DNA of 27,081 bases from DATFLL01 sp035267785 (lineage in GTDB: Bacteria > Pseudomonadota > Gammaproteobacteria > DATFLL01), in contig DATFLL010000005.1 in NCBI GenBank assembly GCA_035267785.1, positions 1 through 27,081 of the forward strand, written 5' to 3'. How positions within the stretch are numbered: the stretch's first letter is position 1; every line of letters starts with the position of its first letter. Under the pieces are notes generated by a model. The model had not been told where the DNA came from. It made no database searches and saw only the letters and a list, made by a program, of their open reading frames with translations. Below, piece by piece: positions 14,975-22,000 of this stretch. Made by a program: the position numbers and the translations under genes.

Positions 14975-15424
14975 TCAGTGAACGACGGCCGGGCTGGCCT
15001 CGGGCTCGCGGTTTGGCATTGGGGAGGCGTGGTGGAGCATCAGGCGCCAGCCCGCTTGGGTAAGCACGTAAATGTTCGTCGCGAGGACCCGGCTGTGCAG
15101 GTGCTGGTCTCCCTGGCGCAGCGTGATATTCTCGGTGACGGTATGAATGGAAAGCGTCCCGCTCTGCGTATACCCGACGTCGGCCAGCTCGAAGCTCATG
15201 ACGGGGCCCGGCTCGAGAATACGTCTCCAGCCGGCCATTACGGCCTCGATGCCTCGCAGGCGTTCGCCCATGGGGTGGATGCACTCGACGTAGTCGGCGG
15301 CCAGCCAGACCGCCTGCATGGCGTCCAAATCCGCGCGCTGAAAGGCCGCGTAGAACGCGGTTTCGGCCTCCTGGGCCGTGGCGAAACGGATCGGTTCGTG
15401 CGAGTCTTGCGTCGAATCGGACAT
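14975..15424 (-). CDS. NTF2/SnoaL-like (DUF4440-type) protein
   Basis: 149 residues from the ATG reading MSDSTQDSHEPIRF. The sequence has a helix-rich opening (QEAETAFYAAFQRADLDAMQAVWLAADYVECIHPMGERLRGIEAVMAGWRRIL), then beta strands SIHTVTENITL, LATNIYVLTQAGWRLMLHHASP. This is the cone-shaped NTF2-like fold as found in SnoaL/DUF4440 proteins. Such proteins may be small-molecule isomerases or cyclases, or non-catalytic; no function can be assigned here. It converges with yjbQ and is divergent from the Rieske gene, 110 bp away. Confidence 0.83.
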   Translation of the reverse strand: MSDSTQDSHEPIRFATAQEAETAFYAAFQRADLDAMQAVWLAADYVECIHPMGERLRGIEAVMAGWRRILEPGPVMSFELADVGYTQSGTLSIHTVTENITLRQGDQHLHSRVLATNIYVLTQAGWRLMLHHASPMPNREPEASPAVVH

Positions 15425-15534
15425 AGCGTCGGGTCGTCGGCTCCAGCCCGCCGCGATGTGCAGGGGCGCGGTACTGGGCACCAGTATACGATCTGCCCGA
15501 GCGGCTTGCAGCCGCGCGCGGCGGCGGGCGCATC

Positions 15535-15870
15535 GTGACGCGCCACCGGCTGTGCGCCGTGGCGGAGCTCGCCGAGGCTCAGGCGCGCCAGTTCGCCTTG
15601 CCGCTCGCCGAACGCTCGCTCGATGTGTTTGTCGTCAAGTGGCGCGGCCACCTTTACGCCTATATCAACAGTTGTCCGCACACCGGCGCCGGCCTGAACT
15701 GGGTGCCCCACGAGTTTTTCGACCCCGACTATCAGCACCTGCAGTGTGCGACGCACGGTGCCCTGTTCCGCCCCGACGACGGCGTTTGCGTTTGGGGACC
15801 CTGCGCTGGTCAGGCCCTCAGCCCGGTGGCGGTGGAGATCGAAGACGGCCTCGCGTATGCGTGTATTTGA
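15535..15870 (+). CDS. Small Rieske [2Fe-2S] protein
   Basis: 111 residues from GTG 15535, without a strong ribosome site. The two cluster-binding boxes are C-x-H in NSCPHTGAGLNW and C-x-x-H in LQCATHGALF, followed by GVCVWGPCAGQALSPVAVEIEDG. The order and spacing match ferredoxin-type Rieske domains of the kind attached to or serving oxygenases and nitrite reductases, here as a stand-alone cytoplasmic protein with no signal peptide. The probable role is electron transfer; the partner is unknown. A heptamer-repeat element begins 5 bp after its stop. Confidence 0.88.
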   Translation: MTRHRLCAVAELAEAQARQFALPLAERSLDVFVVKWRGHLYAYINSCPHTGAGLNWVPHEFFDPDYQHLQCATHGALFRPDDGVCVWGPCAGQALSPVAVEIEDGLAYACI

Positions 15871-15874
15871 AGAC

Positions 15875-15946
15875 GTGAGGTGTGAGGTGTGAGGCGACCG
15901 CCCGCGTTGCGGGCGGCGTGGCCAGTGGGCAGTCGTCAGTTGGCAG
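15875..15946. repeat. Heptamer arrays on either side of a GC-rich hairpin, copy 1
   Basis: Three tandem units GTGAGGT, GTGAGGT, GTGAGGC (15875-15895) lead into the hairpin CCGCCCGC-GTT-GCGGGCGG (15898-15916). Heptad units with core CAGT follow (GTGGCCAGTGGGCAG, GTCGTCAGTTGGCAG). A second copy of the same layout is at 18290-18353. It sits directly downstream of the Rieske gene. Confidence 0.7.
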
Positions 15947-16043
15947 AAAGAACAAGCAAAGCCAGCGCCGGAGCTCACTGGGTCGCCGTCGCCAGCAGGT
16001 ATTCCATCCTTGAAATCGGCCAGTGTCGGCTGCAGCCGTTGGC

Positions 16044-16718
16044 TTAACTGGTTGCCCCGCCGCCCATGAGGCCGGCCAGGTAGGGGCCGTGTTCGCGCAC
16101 GTAGCTGGCGAAGCGATCGGCAAAGTCCGGCAGCACCGATTCGCGCGTGCTCGGACGCGCCATGAGGGCCTCGCCCCAGGCGCCGACTTTGGGGTGGTCC
16201 TCGTCGAGATCCAGGGTCCGCCACTGCTCTATCAACGACAGGCGCAGAAAGAGCGGCGCATAGGCCGCATCGACCAGGGAGAATGTCGGACCGTTGAAAA
16301 ACGGCCCGTCGCCGAGCTGGTCCTCCAGGCGTTGCAGCTTCGCCTCCAGGGAGTGGCGCTGCTCGTCGAAGCCCGCCTCGTCCGCGGCGGTCATCAACCG
16401 GTATTGATCGACCAGCAGGCTGGAGCCGAATTCGATCCAGGCCCGATTGAGTGCCTTGCGTAAGGGGTCGGTCGGGTGCAGCGAGGGCGGATTGACCTCG
16501 TCGAGGTACTCGTTGATGACGGCCGATTCGAACAGGACCGTTTCGCCGACGCGCAGCACGGGGACCTGACCGAACGGCGAGATCTTGACGAACCACGCGG
16601 GCTTGTCCTGGAGGTCGATGTAGGTCAGGTCGAATTCCACACCTTTCTCGCGCAGAGTGATCACCGAGCGCTGCACATAGGGGCACAGGTCGAAGCTGAT
16701 TAATTCGGGCTTGCTCAT
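16044..16718 (-). CDS. Glutathione S-transferase family protein
   Basis: 224 residues. The thioredoxin-fold N-domain begins MSKPELISFDLCPYVQRS. Cys12 takes the position of the catalytic residue, as in omega and dehydroascorbate-reductase-like transferases. The glutathione-binding cis-Pro segment is ISPFGQVPVLRV, and FESAVINEYLDE is the ES(A/x)-I-x-E-Y-L motif. The helical C-domain (about 90-215) has FSLVDAAYAPLFLRL, the usual N-capping region. A cysteine-type transferase would favour deglutathionylation or thiol-transfer reactions. The substrate is unknown. It is transcribed alone or with the HDOD gene 98 bp upstream. Confidence 0.9.
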   Translation of the reverse strand: MSKPELISFDLCPYVQRSVITLREKGVEFDLTYIDLQDKPAWFVKISPFGQVPVLRVGETVLFESAVINEYLDEVNPPSLHPTDPLRKALNRAWIEFGSSLLVDQYRLMTAADEAGFDEQRHSLEAKLQRLEDQLGDGPFFNGPTFSLVDAAYAPLFLRLSLIEQWRTLDLDEDHPKVGAWGEALMARPSTRESVLPDFADRFASYVREHGPYLAGLMGGGATS

Positions 16719-16816
16719 GGCGTTACTTTGGCTGGGGTTTGCGGGATGGGTTCACACTGTAACGCCGCGCGGTCGCGCGGGGCAAATCCGCCCGCCGAGG
16801 TTTGCGGTGCGGCGGC

Positions 16817-18136
16817 TCAGGCCGTGAGCTGATGCGCGATGGTGCGCAGCGTGTCGGCATCCTCGAGCAGGGCGTCCAGGGCTGCCAGGGCCTGTTCCTC
16901 GCTTAGGCCGAGGCGTGCCAGCAGCGCCCGGGGCAGCGCCCCCGTGTCGGCATCGGACAGCGCCTGTCTTTTGAGCAGGCGGTCGCTCAGCAGCACGAGC
17001 TGGGCGTAGACCGCGTGTGGACCGGTGTAATGTTCATCGTGGTGGTGGGCCGCGGCGACCGCGATCTCCTCGGGCAGCCCCCAGTGGTGCAGCTGCATTG
17101 CGCCCAGTTCGGCGTGGCTGACACCCAGCAGCTGGCGCTCGACGGCGGGGAATTGCGCATCTGGCTTGGCCCTCATGAGCTTGCTCAACCAGAAATACTC
17201 CGGCACGAAGACCTTGCCCAGCACCAACACCCCGAGATCGTGCAGCAACCCTGCGAGGAAGGCGATAGCCGGTCGCGGCCGATACCGGCCCTGGCGAGTT
17301 ACGTGGTTCGCGAGGCGCTGCGTCAGCGCGGCGCAATAGACGCCGTGCTGCCAGAGGTTTTGCGTTCCCAGCGGTCCGTTTTGCGGCAGCGGGAAGCCGC
17401 GGGCCGTGGCCAGGCCCATCGCCAGGCAGAGCGCGTTGTCATAGCCGAGCGCGTGCACGATTGCGTCGTGGACGGTTTTGACCTGACCCTTATGGCCGAA
17501 CAACGCCGAGTTGGCGTAGCACAGGACTTGAGTGGGCAGCGCCGCGTCCTGCTCGATAAGCCCGGTGAGCTCGGCGATACCGGCCTCGGGATCGGCGCTT
17601 AGCCAAAGGATCCGCTGGGCAACGTCCGGCATCGGGGCCAGGGCCTCGAACTCGGACAGGCGCTGACGCGGGTCCAGGCGAGGCCCGTTGCGAGGAGGTT
17701 CCTCGTCTGCGCGGCGCGGCTCGGAAAAGACGCTGCCGATCAGGATGTCGTTGTCGAGCAGCAGCAGTTTGCTCATGGCCACGAGGAATGGGCCCCCCTC
17801 GGCGGAGAACGCGATCGTGTCCTGATTGCTCAGGTGCGAGTCGATGATGAGCTGCGTGCCGAACGGCAATCTACCCTTGGCCGCCGCCCTGGCCAATACC
17901 CGCTCCGCGCCTTCGACGTCGATGAATTGCAGGTAGCGCTGGGTGACCGCATGGAGCGTTTCCAGGTTTATGCGGTGATGGGCCGGGTAGACGGCGAGCA
18001 CCATGCCGCGCTCTGAGGCGTGCAGCGCGCAGGTGGCGAGATTCGGGGCACTGCTCAGATCGCAGTCGGTGTGCGGGAGCGTGTAGTCGATACGCTGCCG
18101 TTCTAGCAGGGTGCGAATCAGTGCGGGGATATCCAT
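16817..18136 (-). CDS. HDOD-domain protein with YbaK-like N-terminal region
   Basis: 439 residues; GGAAAGG is upstream of the ATG. Residues 1-150 (LIRTLLERQRIDYTLPHTDCDLSSAPNL..., then GTQLIIDSHLSNQDTIAFSAEGG) resemble the YbaK/ProRS-associated aminoacyl-tRNA deacylase fold found fused to HDOD domains. I see no catalytic lysine clearly placed. Residues of about 155-400 are an HDOD domain: LPTQVLCYANSALFG, VHDAIVHALGYDNALCLAMGLA, FLAGLLHDLGVLVLGKV, ELGAMQLHHWGLPEEIAVAAAHHHDEHY. HDOD proteins are degenerate HD relatives involved in signalling and regulation; one HD pair (LLHDLG) is retained. The domain order suggests a regulatory adaptor sensing an unknown ligand. Confidence 0.87.
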   Translation of the reverse strand: MDIPALIRTLLERQRIDYTLPHTDCDLSSAPNLATCALHASERGMVLAVYPAHHRINLETLHAVTQRYLQFIDVEGAERVLARAAAKGRLPFGTQLIIDSHLSNQDTIAFSAEGGPFLVAMSKLLLLDNDILIGSVFSEPRRADEEPPRNGPRLDPRQRLSEFEALAPMPDVAQRILWLSADPEAGIAELTGLIEQDAALPTQVLCYANSALFGHKGQVKTVHDAIVHALGYDNALCLAMGLATARGFPLPQNGPLGTQNLWQHGVYCAALTQRLANHVTRQGRYRPRPAIAFLAGLLHDLGVLVLGKVFVPEYFWLSKLMRAKPDAQFPAVERQLLGVSHAELGAMQLHHWGLPEEIAVAAAHHHDEHYTGPHAVYAQLVLLSDRLLKRQALSDADTGALPRALLARLGLSEEQALAALDALLEDADTLRTIAHQLTA

Positions 18137-18289
18137 CTCGGCCTTTCCAGGCAGTCCGTGGCTCGTTGTTCGAGATCCTTGTTACGACTTTCTAACGGCG
18201 GAACGGCGCCGGGCTTTAACTTCGTCGGCGATTCGAGTGGGCGAGCGGGTCGGGCAGATGGCAGGAATGTGATGGAGGCCACAGTTTCC

Positions 18290-18353
18290 GTGAGGGGTGA
18301 GGGGCCGCCCGCGACGCGGGCGGAGCCGACAGTTGGCAGTCGTCAGTTGGCAG
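18290..18353. repeat. Heptamer arrays on either side of a GC-rich hairpin, copy 2
   Basis: Two units GTGAGGG (18290-18303) are followed by CCGCCCGCG-A-CGCGGGCGG (18305-18323) and then CAGTTGG, CAGTCGT, CAGTTGG, CAG (to 18353). The layout and much of the sequence repeat 15875-15946, with one heptamer fewer. It lies between the HDOD start and the end of the QueC-like gene. Confidence 0.7.
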
Positions 18354-18386
18354 TAGACGCCGTCCCTGGACGCCTGTGCAGTATCG

Positions 18387-19097
18387 TCACTCGCTGCTCG
18401 ACCCTCGCGCCTCGCGTGCGCGGGCTCGTCGATAAAAGTCGGCCGGCTCGGCGAGGCCCGCCTCGGCGAAGGCCCGCTGGCGGCTGTGACACTGGGGGCA
18501 GCCGCCGCAGTGCTGCGGGTGGCCGAGCAGGCAGCTGTAGGTCAGCGTGTAGTCCAGGCCCTCGGCATGGCCCTGGCGGACGATGTCCGCTTTGCCCAGT
18601 TCGAGCAGGGGGGCGACGACGCGGCTCGGGCCGAGCGTGGCGGCCAGCGCATTGAGTCGGTCGAGGAATGGAGGCGCGGCATCGGGGTGGGCCGCCGCGT
18701 CGTCCCGGTTGAGCGCGATGTACAGCATTCCCTGTCCTCGGCGCGGCGCCCAATACTGTGCGGCCCAACACAGCGCCGTGGCCAGCAGAAACAGGTTGCG
18801 GTGGGGGATGGGCACATGCCGGCTGTGGGTCTGGCCGTGGCGAAAGGCCTCACCGACCGTCGGGATATCGAGCCGCTCGAGCGTCACGCCGAGCGAGTCG
18901 CACAGCCGCTGGCCGTGAGCCAGCTCCTGATCGGCGGCCCGCTGGCCGTAATCGATGAACAGGGCCGCCGGACGCGCCCCCGAGGGGCCCGCCTGTCGGG
19001 CGAGTCCGTGCAGCAGCGTGGCGCTCTCCACGCCGGCGCTTAGGAGTACAAGGGAGGGGCTAGGTACGTCGCGGGAAGTGGTTTCGGTCGGCGGCAT
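18387..19097 (-). CDS. QueC-like 7-cyano-7-deazaguanine synthase family protein
   Basis: 236 residues. The fold and motifs follow QueC: the PP-loop at residues 18-29, an FIDYGQRAADQEL segment, VPIPHRN (QueC VPGRN), a Lys in LELGKADIVRQG, and the zinc-binding cysteines C189, C197, C200 and C203 in YSCLLGH..HCGGCPQC. QueC turns carboxy-deazaguanine and ammonia into preQ0 using ATP. The PP-loop here reads SAGVES instead of SGGxDS, with Glu for the usual Asp and Ala for Gly, so ATP binding may differ; it may be a paralogue with another task. No queD, queE or queF gene is in the window. Confidence 0.8.
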   Translation of the reverse strand: MPPTETTSRDVPSPSLVLLSAGVESATLLHGLARQAGPSGARPAALFIDYGQRAADQELAHGQRLCDSLGVTLERLDIPTVGEAFRHGQTHSRHVPIPHRNLFLLATALCWAAQYWAPRRGQGMLYIALNRDDAAAHPDAAPPFLDRLNALAATLGPSRVVAPLLELGKADIVRQGHAEGLDYTLTYSCLLGHPQHCGGCPQCHSRQRAFAEAGLAEPADFYRRARAREARGSSSE

Positions 19098-19116
19098 GCG
19101 GGTTACCTGATAGTAC

Positions 19117-19220
19117 GTGAGGGGTGAGGCGTGAGGGGTGAGGCGGGCGCAGTTATTTCTCGGGTTTTGACGCCGAATTCAGCGACGCTTCTCCTCACGC
19201 CTGACGCCTCACTCCTCACC
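19117..19220. repeat. Inverted 4-unit heptamer arrays
   Basis: Four tandem GTGAGG(G/C) units (19117-19144) face four units of the complementary type, CCTCACG, CCTGACG, CCTCACT, CCTCACC (19193-19220). They are separated by 48 bases. Each arm is exactly 28 bp. The whole could fold as a long imperfect hairpin in the gap between divergent genes (QueC-like and MBL-like). Confidence 0.75.
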
Positions 19221-19362
19221 GCCGGGCCGCGCACCGGGACGGTAGTCCCGGCCGCGGGTCTACGCTATTATCGCAGACCCGGCACCGGCCGTGGGCGGGG
19301 AACAGCCGCGGCGGGTCCTGCGAACGCCAGGCGCGCCGGAGTCACGCAGTCAGGGGTAATCC

Positions 19363-19983
19363 ATGCACGAGTTGCTGCAAATCACCGGCCGGACCATCTA
19401 TCAGGTTCCTGCGCCATCCGATCTCCCCGTCGTCTACTATATCCACGACCATGAAGTGGGCGGCATACTGATCAATGCGCCGCCCTTTTCCGAGGCGACG
19501 GCGGCCGCGCTGGACTCGGCCGGGGGAGTGAGCTTCATCTTCCTGCCGAGCCGCTTCGGCGCCCATGACCTGGCCGCCTGGCGCAAGGCCACCGGCGCCG
19601 AGACCATGGCCTACGAGGCCGAATGCGGGGCCATCGAGGGCGGCGTCGATATCGTCCTCACCGCCAAGACCAAGCTGACACGTACCATCGATTTTCTACC
19701 GATGTCCGGGCGTACCGAGGGCAGTTGCGCGCTGCGCCTGAAGAACAAGCCCGGCGTCGTGTTCTTTGGCCCGATCCTCAGCCCCGGCGAACGCGGCTGG
19801 CCCACGCTGGTGCCCAACGAGGACGACCATTCCTTTGAGTCGCGTCTATTCGGTGCGCTGGGTCTGCAGGACGTCAAATTCGAGTACGCCTTCACCGACG
19901 TGTTCGACGCTCAGACGACCCGCTTTGGCCCGGGTGCGGACCGGGCGATCCGCGAGGAGATCGACCAGGCCCTGGGCGTCTAA
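19363..19983 (+). CDS. Degenerate MBL-fold-like protein
   Basis: 206 residues; CAGGGGTAA lies upstream of the ATG. The first half reads VYYIHDHEVGGILINAPPFSEATAAALDSAGGVSFIFLPSRFGAHDLAAWRKATGAETMAYEAE. This follows the order of metallo-beta-lactamase folds (a strand ending in 'ILIDTP', a helix, then 'IFLTHxHxDH', a helix, 'GA-x-V-x-A-H-x-x-E'), but the metal-binding HxHxDH is replaced by PSRFGAHD. Later, GSCALRLKNKPGVVFFGPILSP takes the place of the 'LFTGD' strand. I infer an MBL-derived protein that has lost its metal site; this is a fold argument, not a proven homology. A CNB-rhodanese gene follows 122 bp downstream on the same strand. Confidence 0.72.
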   Translation: MHELLQITGRTIYQVPAPSDLPVVYYIHDHEVGGILINAPPFSEATAAALDSAGGVSFIFLPSRFGAHDLAAWRKATGAETMAYEAECGAIEGGVDIVLTAKTKLTRTIDFLPMSGRTEGSCALRLKNKPGVVFFGPILSPGERGWPTLVPNEDDHSFESRLFGALGLQDVKFEYAFTDVFDAQTTRFGPGADRAIREEIDQALGV

Positions 19984-20105
19984 GGGCAGCGGCCAGCATG
20001 CCCGGTCCGTTCGGGGCTGGATTTGCGACAGCGATCACTCACCGCACCCGGCAGGTGTAGTATTTCATTGGTTGACGCGTTCTTCCGACCATAACGATAA
20101 CGACG

Positions 20106-21359
20106 ATGGCTGACACCAATCCGGTCACGACCGACCGCCTGCGCAAGCTCGAACCCATGGCCTCGCTCTCGCCGTCGAGGCTGGCGGAACTGGTATCTCT
20201 GTCCTACATCGAGCGCCTCGGCGTGGGGATCTGCCTGTTCCGCGAGGGCGACGTGGACAATCAGATGGTCTATCTGCTCGAGGGCGATGTGCAGCTGAGT
20301 TCCTCGGACGGCAGCATCGATCGTGTCGTCAGCAGTCGCCAGGACGAGGCGAAGTTTCCCCTGGACGACAAGCAGCCCAAACAGGTCACGGCCGTGACTC
20401 TGAGCGCCGTCGAGGTCCTGCGCATCGACAACAACATTCTTGACTACGTGGTTACCTGGGACCAGCTCACGCTGCCCGAGCCTGCGCCCAAGGCCGCCAG
20501 TCAAAGCAAACCCCCGGGGGGGCAACAGGACGAAGAGAAAGCCGGTGCGCCGAGCGGCAAGGCGGTCGCGCAGGCGGCGAGGGGCGCGGCGCCGGTCACG
20601 AGCGGACCGCCGCCTGCACAAGCCGTCTCGAGAGCCGAGTCGACGCCGGGCCCGAACCAGGTTTCGCTGACCGGTCCGGCCGGCGAAGTCAGTCCCGAGC
20701 CGGGGCGCCCGCCGCGGCGGGACTGGGTCGCTCGCATGCGCCACATTATGGCGTTTCGCAATATGCCGCCGGCCAACGTCAAGGCGCTGCTCGAGCGTAT
20801 GGAACGGGTCCGGGTGCGCCCCGGCGAAGTCGTGGTTCAGCAGGGCGACGAGGGCGACTATTACTACGTGCTCACCGACGGCAAGGCGCGGGTGACGCGC
20901 ACCGTGGAGCTGGCCGAGCTCGAAGCGGGGGCAACCTTCGGGGAGGAGGCGTTGATCTCCGGCGGTGAGCGCAACGCCACGGTGACCATGGAAACGCCCG
21001 GCGTTGTCATGCGTCTGGCCAAGAGCGACTTCGATGAGCTGCTAAAGGAGCCGCTGATCGACTGGGTCTCGCCCGAGGAGGCCCGCCAGCTTGTGGCCGA
21101 GGGCGCCTATTGGCTCGACGTGCGCCACGCCCGCGAGTACCAGCACCAGCGCCTGCCGAGCGCGATCAACATTCCGCTGCACGAGCTGCGCTCGCGTATC
21201 GGCGAGCTCGACAAGACGCGGCGCTACGTGTGCTACTGCAAGACGGGACGGCGCAGCTCGGCGGCGGCCTTCCTGTTGACACAAAACGGATTCAAGGCCA
21301 GCGTGCTGCGCGGCGGGCTTCAAGTGCTGCCCCACCGTCAGGAGAAAAAAGGCGTCTGA
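20106..21359 (+). CDS. CNB-CNB-rhodanese fusion protein
   Basis: 417 residues. Residues of about 20-115 form a first cyclic-nucleotide-binding-like domain (CLFREGDVDNQMVYLLEGDVQLSSSDGS, VTAVTLSAVEVLRID) that lacks a phosphate-binding cassette. Residues of about 125-205 are an Ala/Pro/Gly-rich disordered linker. Residues of about 210-315 are a second CNB domain with a full cassette FGEEALISGGERNATV (279-293, Arg 289). Residues 321-415 are a rhodanese domain with WLDVRHAREYQHQRLPSAINIPL and the active-site loop CKTGRRS (Cys378). Rhodaneses transfer sulfane sulfur; the combination suggests cNMP- or ligand-gated sulfur chemistry or sensing. Such fusions occur in gammaproteobacteria, but no reaction is known to me. 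Confidence 0.87.
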   Translation: MADTNPVTTDRLRKLEPMASLSPSRLAELVSLSYIERLGVGICLFREGDVDNQMVYLLEGDVQLSSSDGSIDRVVSSRQDEAKFPLDDKQPKQVTAVTLSAVEVLRIDNNILDYVVTWDQLTLPEPAPKAASQSKPPGGQQDEEKAGAPSGKAVAQAARGAAPVTSGPPPAQAVSRAESTPGPNQVSLTGPAGEVSPEPGRPPRRDWVARMRHIMAFRNMPPANVKALLERMERVRVRPGEVVVQQGDEGDYYYVLTDGKARVTRTVELAELEAGATFGEEALISGGERNATVTMETPGVVMRLAKSDFDELLKEPLIDWVSPEEARQLVAEGAYWLDVRHAREYQHQRLPSAINIPLHELRSRIGELDKTRRYVCYCKTGRRSSAAAFLLTQNGFKASVLRGGLQVLPHRQEKKGV

Positions 21360-21373
21360 TACTCCCTGCGCGA

Positions 21374-21715
21374 TCAGCCGGGAGGCCAGTGCATGGGGCG
21401 CCCGGCGAGCAGGTGCAGGTGGATGTGATAGACGCTCTGGCCGGCCATGCGATTGGTATTCATCACCAGGCGATAGCCTTCCTCCGTAACTCCCAGCTCC
21501 GCGGCGACCTGCCGCGCCGCCAGATACAGGCGCCCGACGAGCGCGGCATCGGGTTCGGCGAGGTCATTGACCGTCGCGATATGGCGCCGCGGTATGACCA
21601 GCACGTGGTGCGGTGCCTGCGGATTGATGTCGCGAAAGGCCACCACCTCCTCGTCCTGATAGAGGATGTCGCTGGGGACCTCGCCCCTTGCCACTTTGCA
21701 GAAGATGCATTCCAC
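21374..21715 (-). CDS. HIT family nucleotide hydrolase (HinT-like)
   Basis: 113 residues from GTG 21715, which places ECIFCKVARGEVPSDILYQDEEVVAFRDINPQAPHHVLVIPRRHI at the N-terminus as in HinT. Earlier in-frame starts run into heptamer-repeat sequence and are rejected. The histidine triad reads QSVYHIHLHLLAGRPM. HinT enzymes cleave phosphoramidates of purine nucleosides. Length and motif order match complete family members. It converges on the CNB-rhodanese gene with 14 bp between stops. Confidence 0.92.
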   Translation of the reverse strand: MECIFCKVARGEVPSDILYQDEEVVAFRDINPQAPHHVLVIPRRHIATVNDLAEPDAALVGRLYLAARQVAAELGVTEEGYRLVMNTNRMAGQSVYHIHLHLLAGRPMHWPPG

Positions 21716-21796
21716 TTCGCGCGGCCCTCGTTCTGGGTTATGCCATGCTATCAACTTAGGCGGTTTTGCCAACCTGATTTGGCCCTCACGGGCGCG

Positions 21797-21992
21797 AGTT
21801 GCGAGTAACGAGTATCGAGGCCCGCCAACGACCGCTCGGGTGGGGTGCCTGAATACTCTGGACTTCGCGCTTTTCGCCTCGTCACTCGATACTCGCCCTT
21901 CGAGTTGGCAGTCATCAGTCTGCAGTTTGCAGAAAGAAAAAAGAGAAGCAAAAGCTTTTTCTGACGACTGCCAACTGCCAACTGCCGACTGC
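21797..21992. repeat. Composite heptamer element with two inverted array pairs
   Basis: Units GCGAGTT, GCGAGTA, ACGAGTA, TCGAGGC (21797-21824) are mirrored by CGCCTCG, TCACTCG, ATACTCG, CCCTTCG (from about 21875 to 21902). Immediately after, GGCAGTC, ATCAGTC, TGCAGTT, TGCAG (21908-21934) are mirrored across a purine-rich loop by GACTGCC, AACTGCC, AACTGCC, GACTGCA (from about 21965 to 21992). All units have period 7. The element fills the gap between the HIT gene and the Tas-type gene. Confidence 0.65.
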
Positions 21993-22000
21993 AAACTTGT

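Noticed and set aside
14944..14995. Possible bidirectional terminator from GCCCGGCCG and CGGCCGGGC
   Set aside because: The arms are over 30 bases apart, no T tract follows, and one arm lies inside the SnoaL-like coding sequence.
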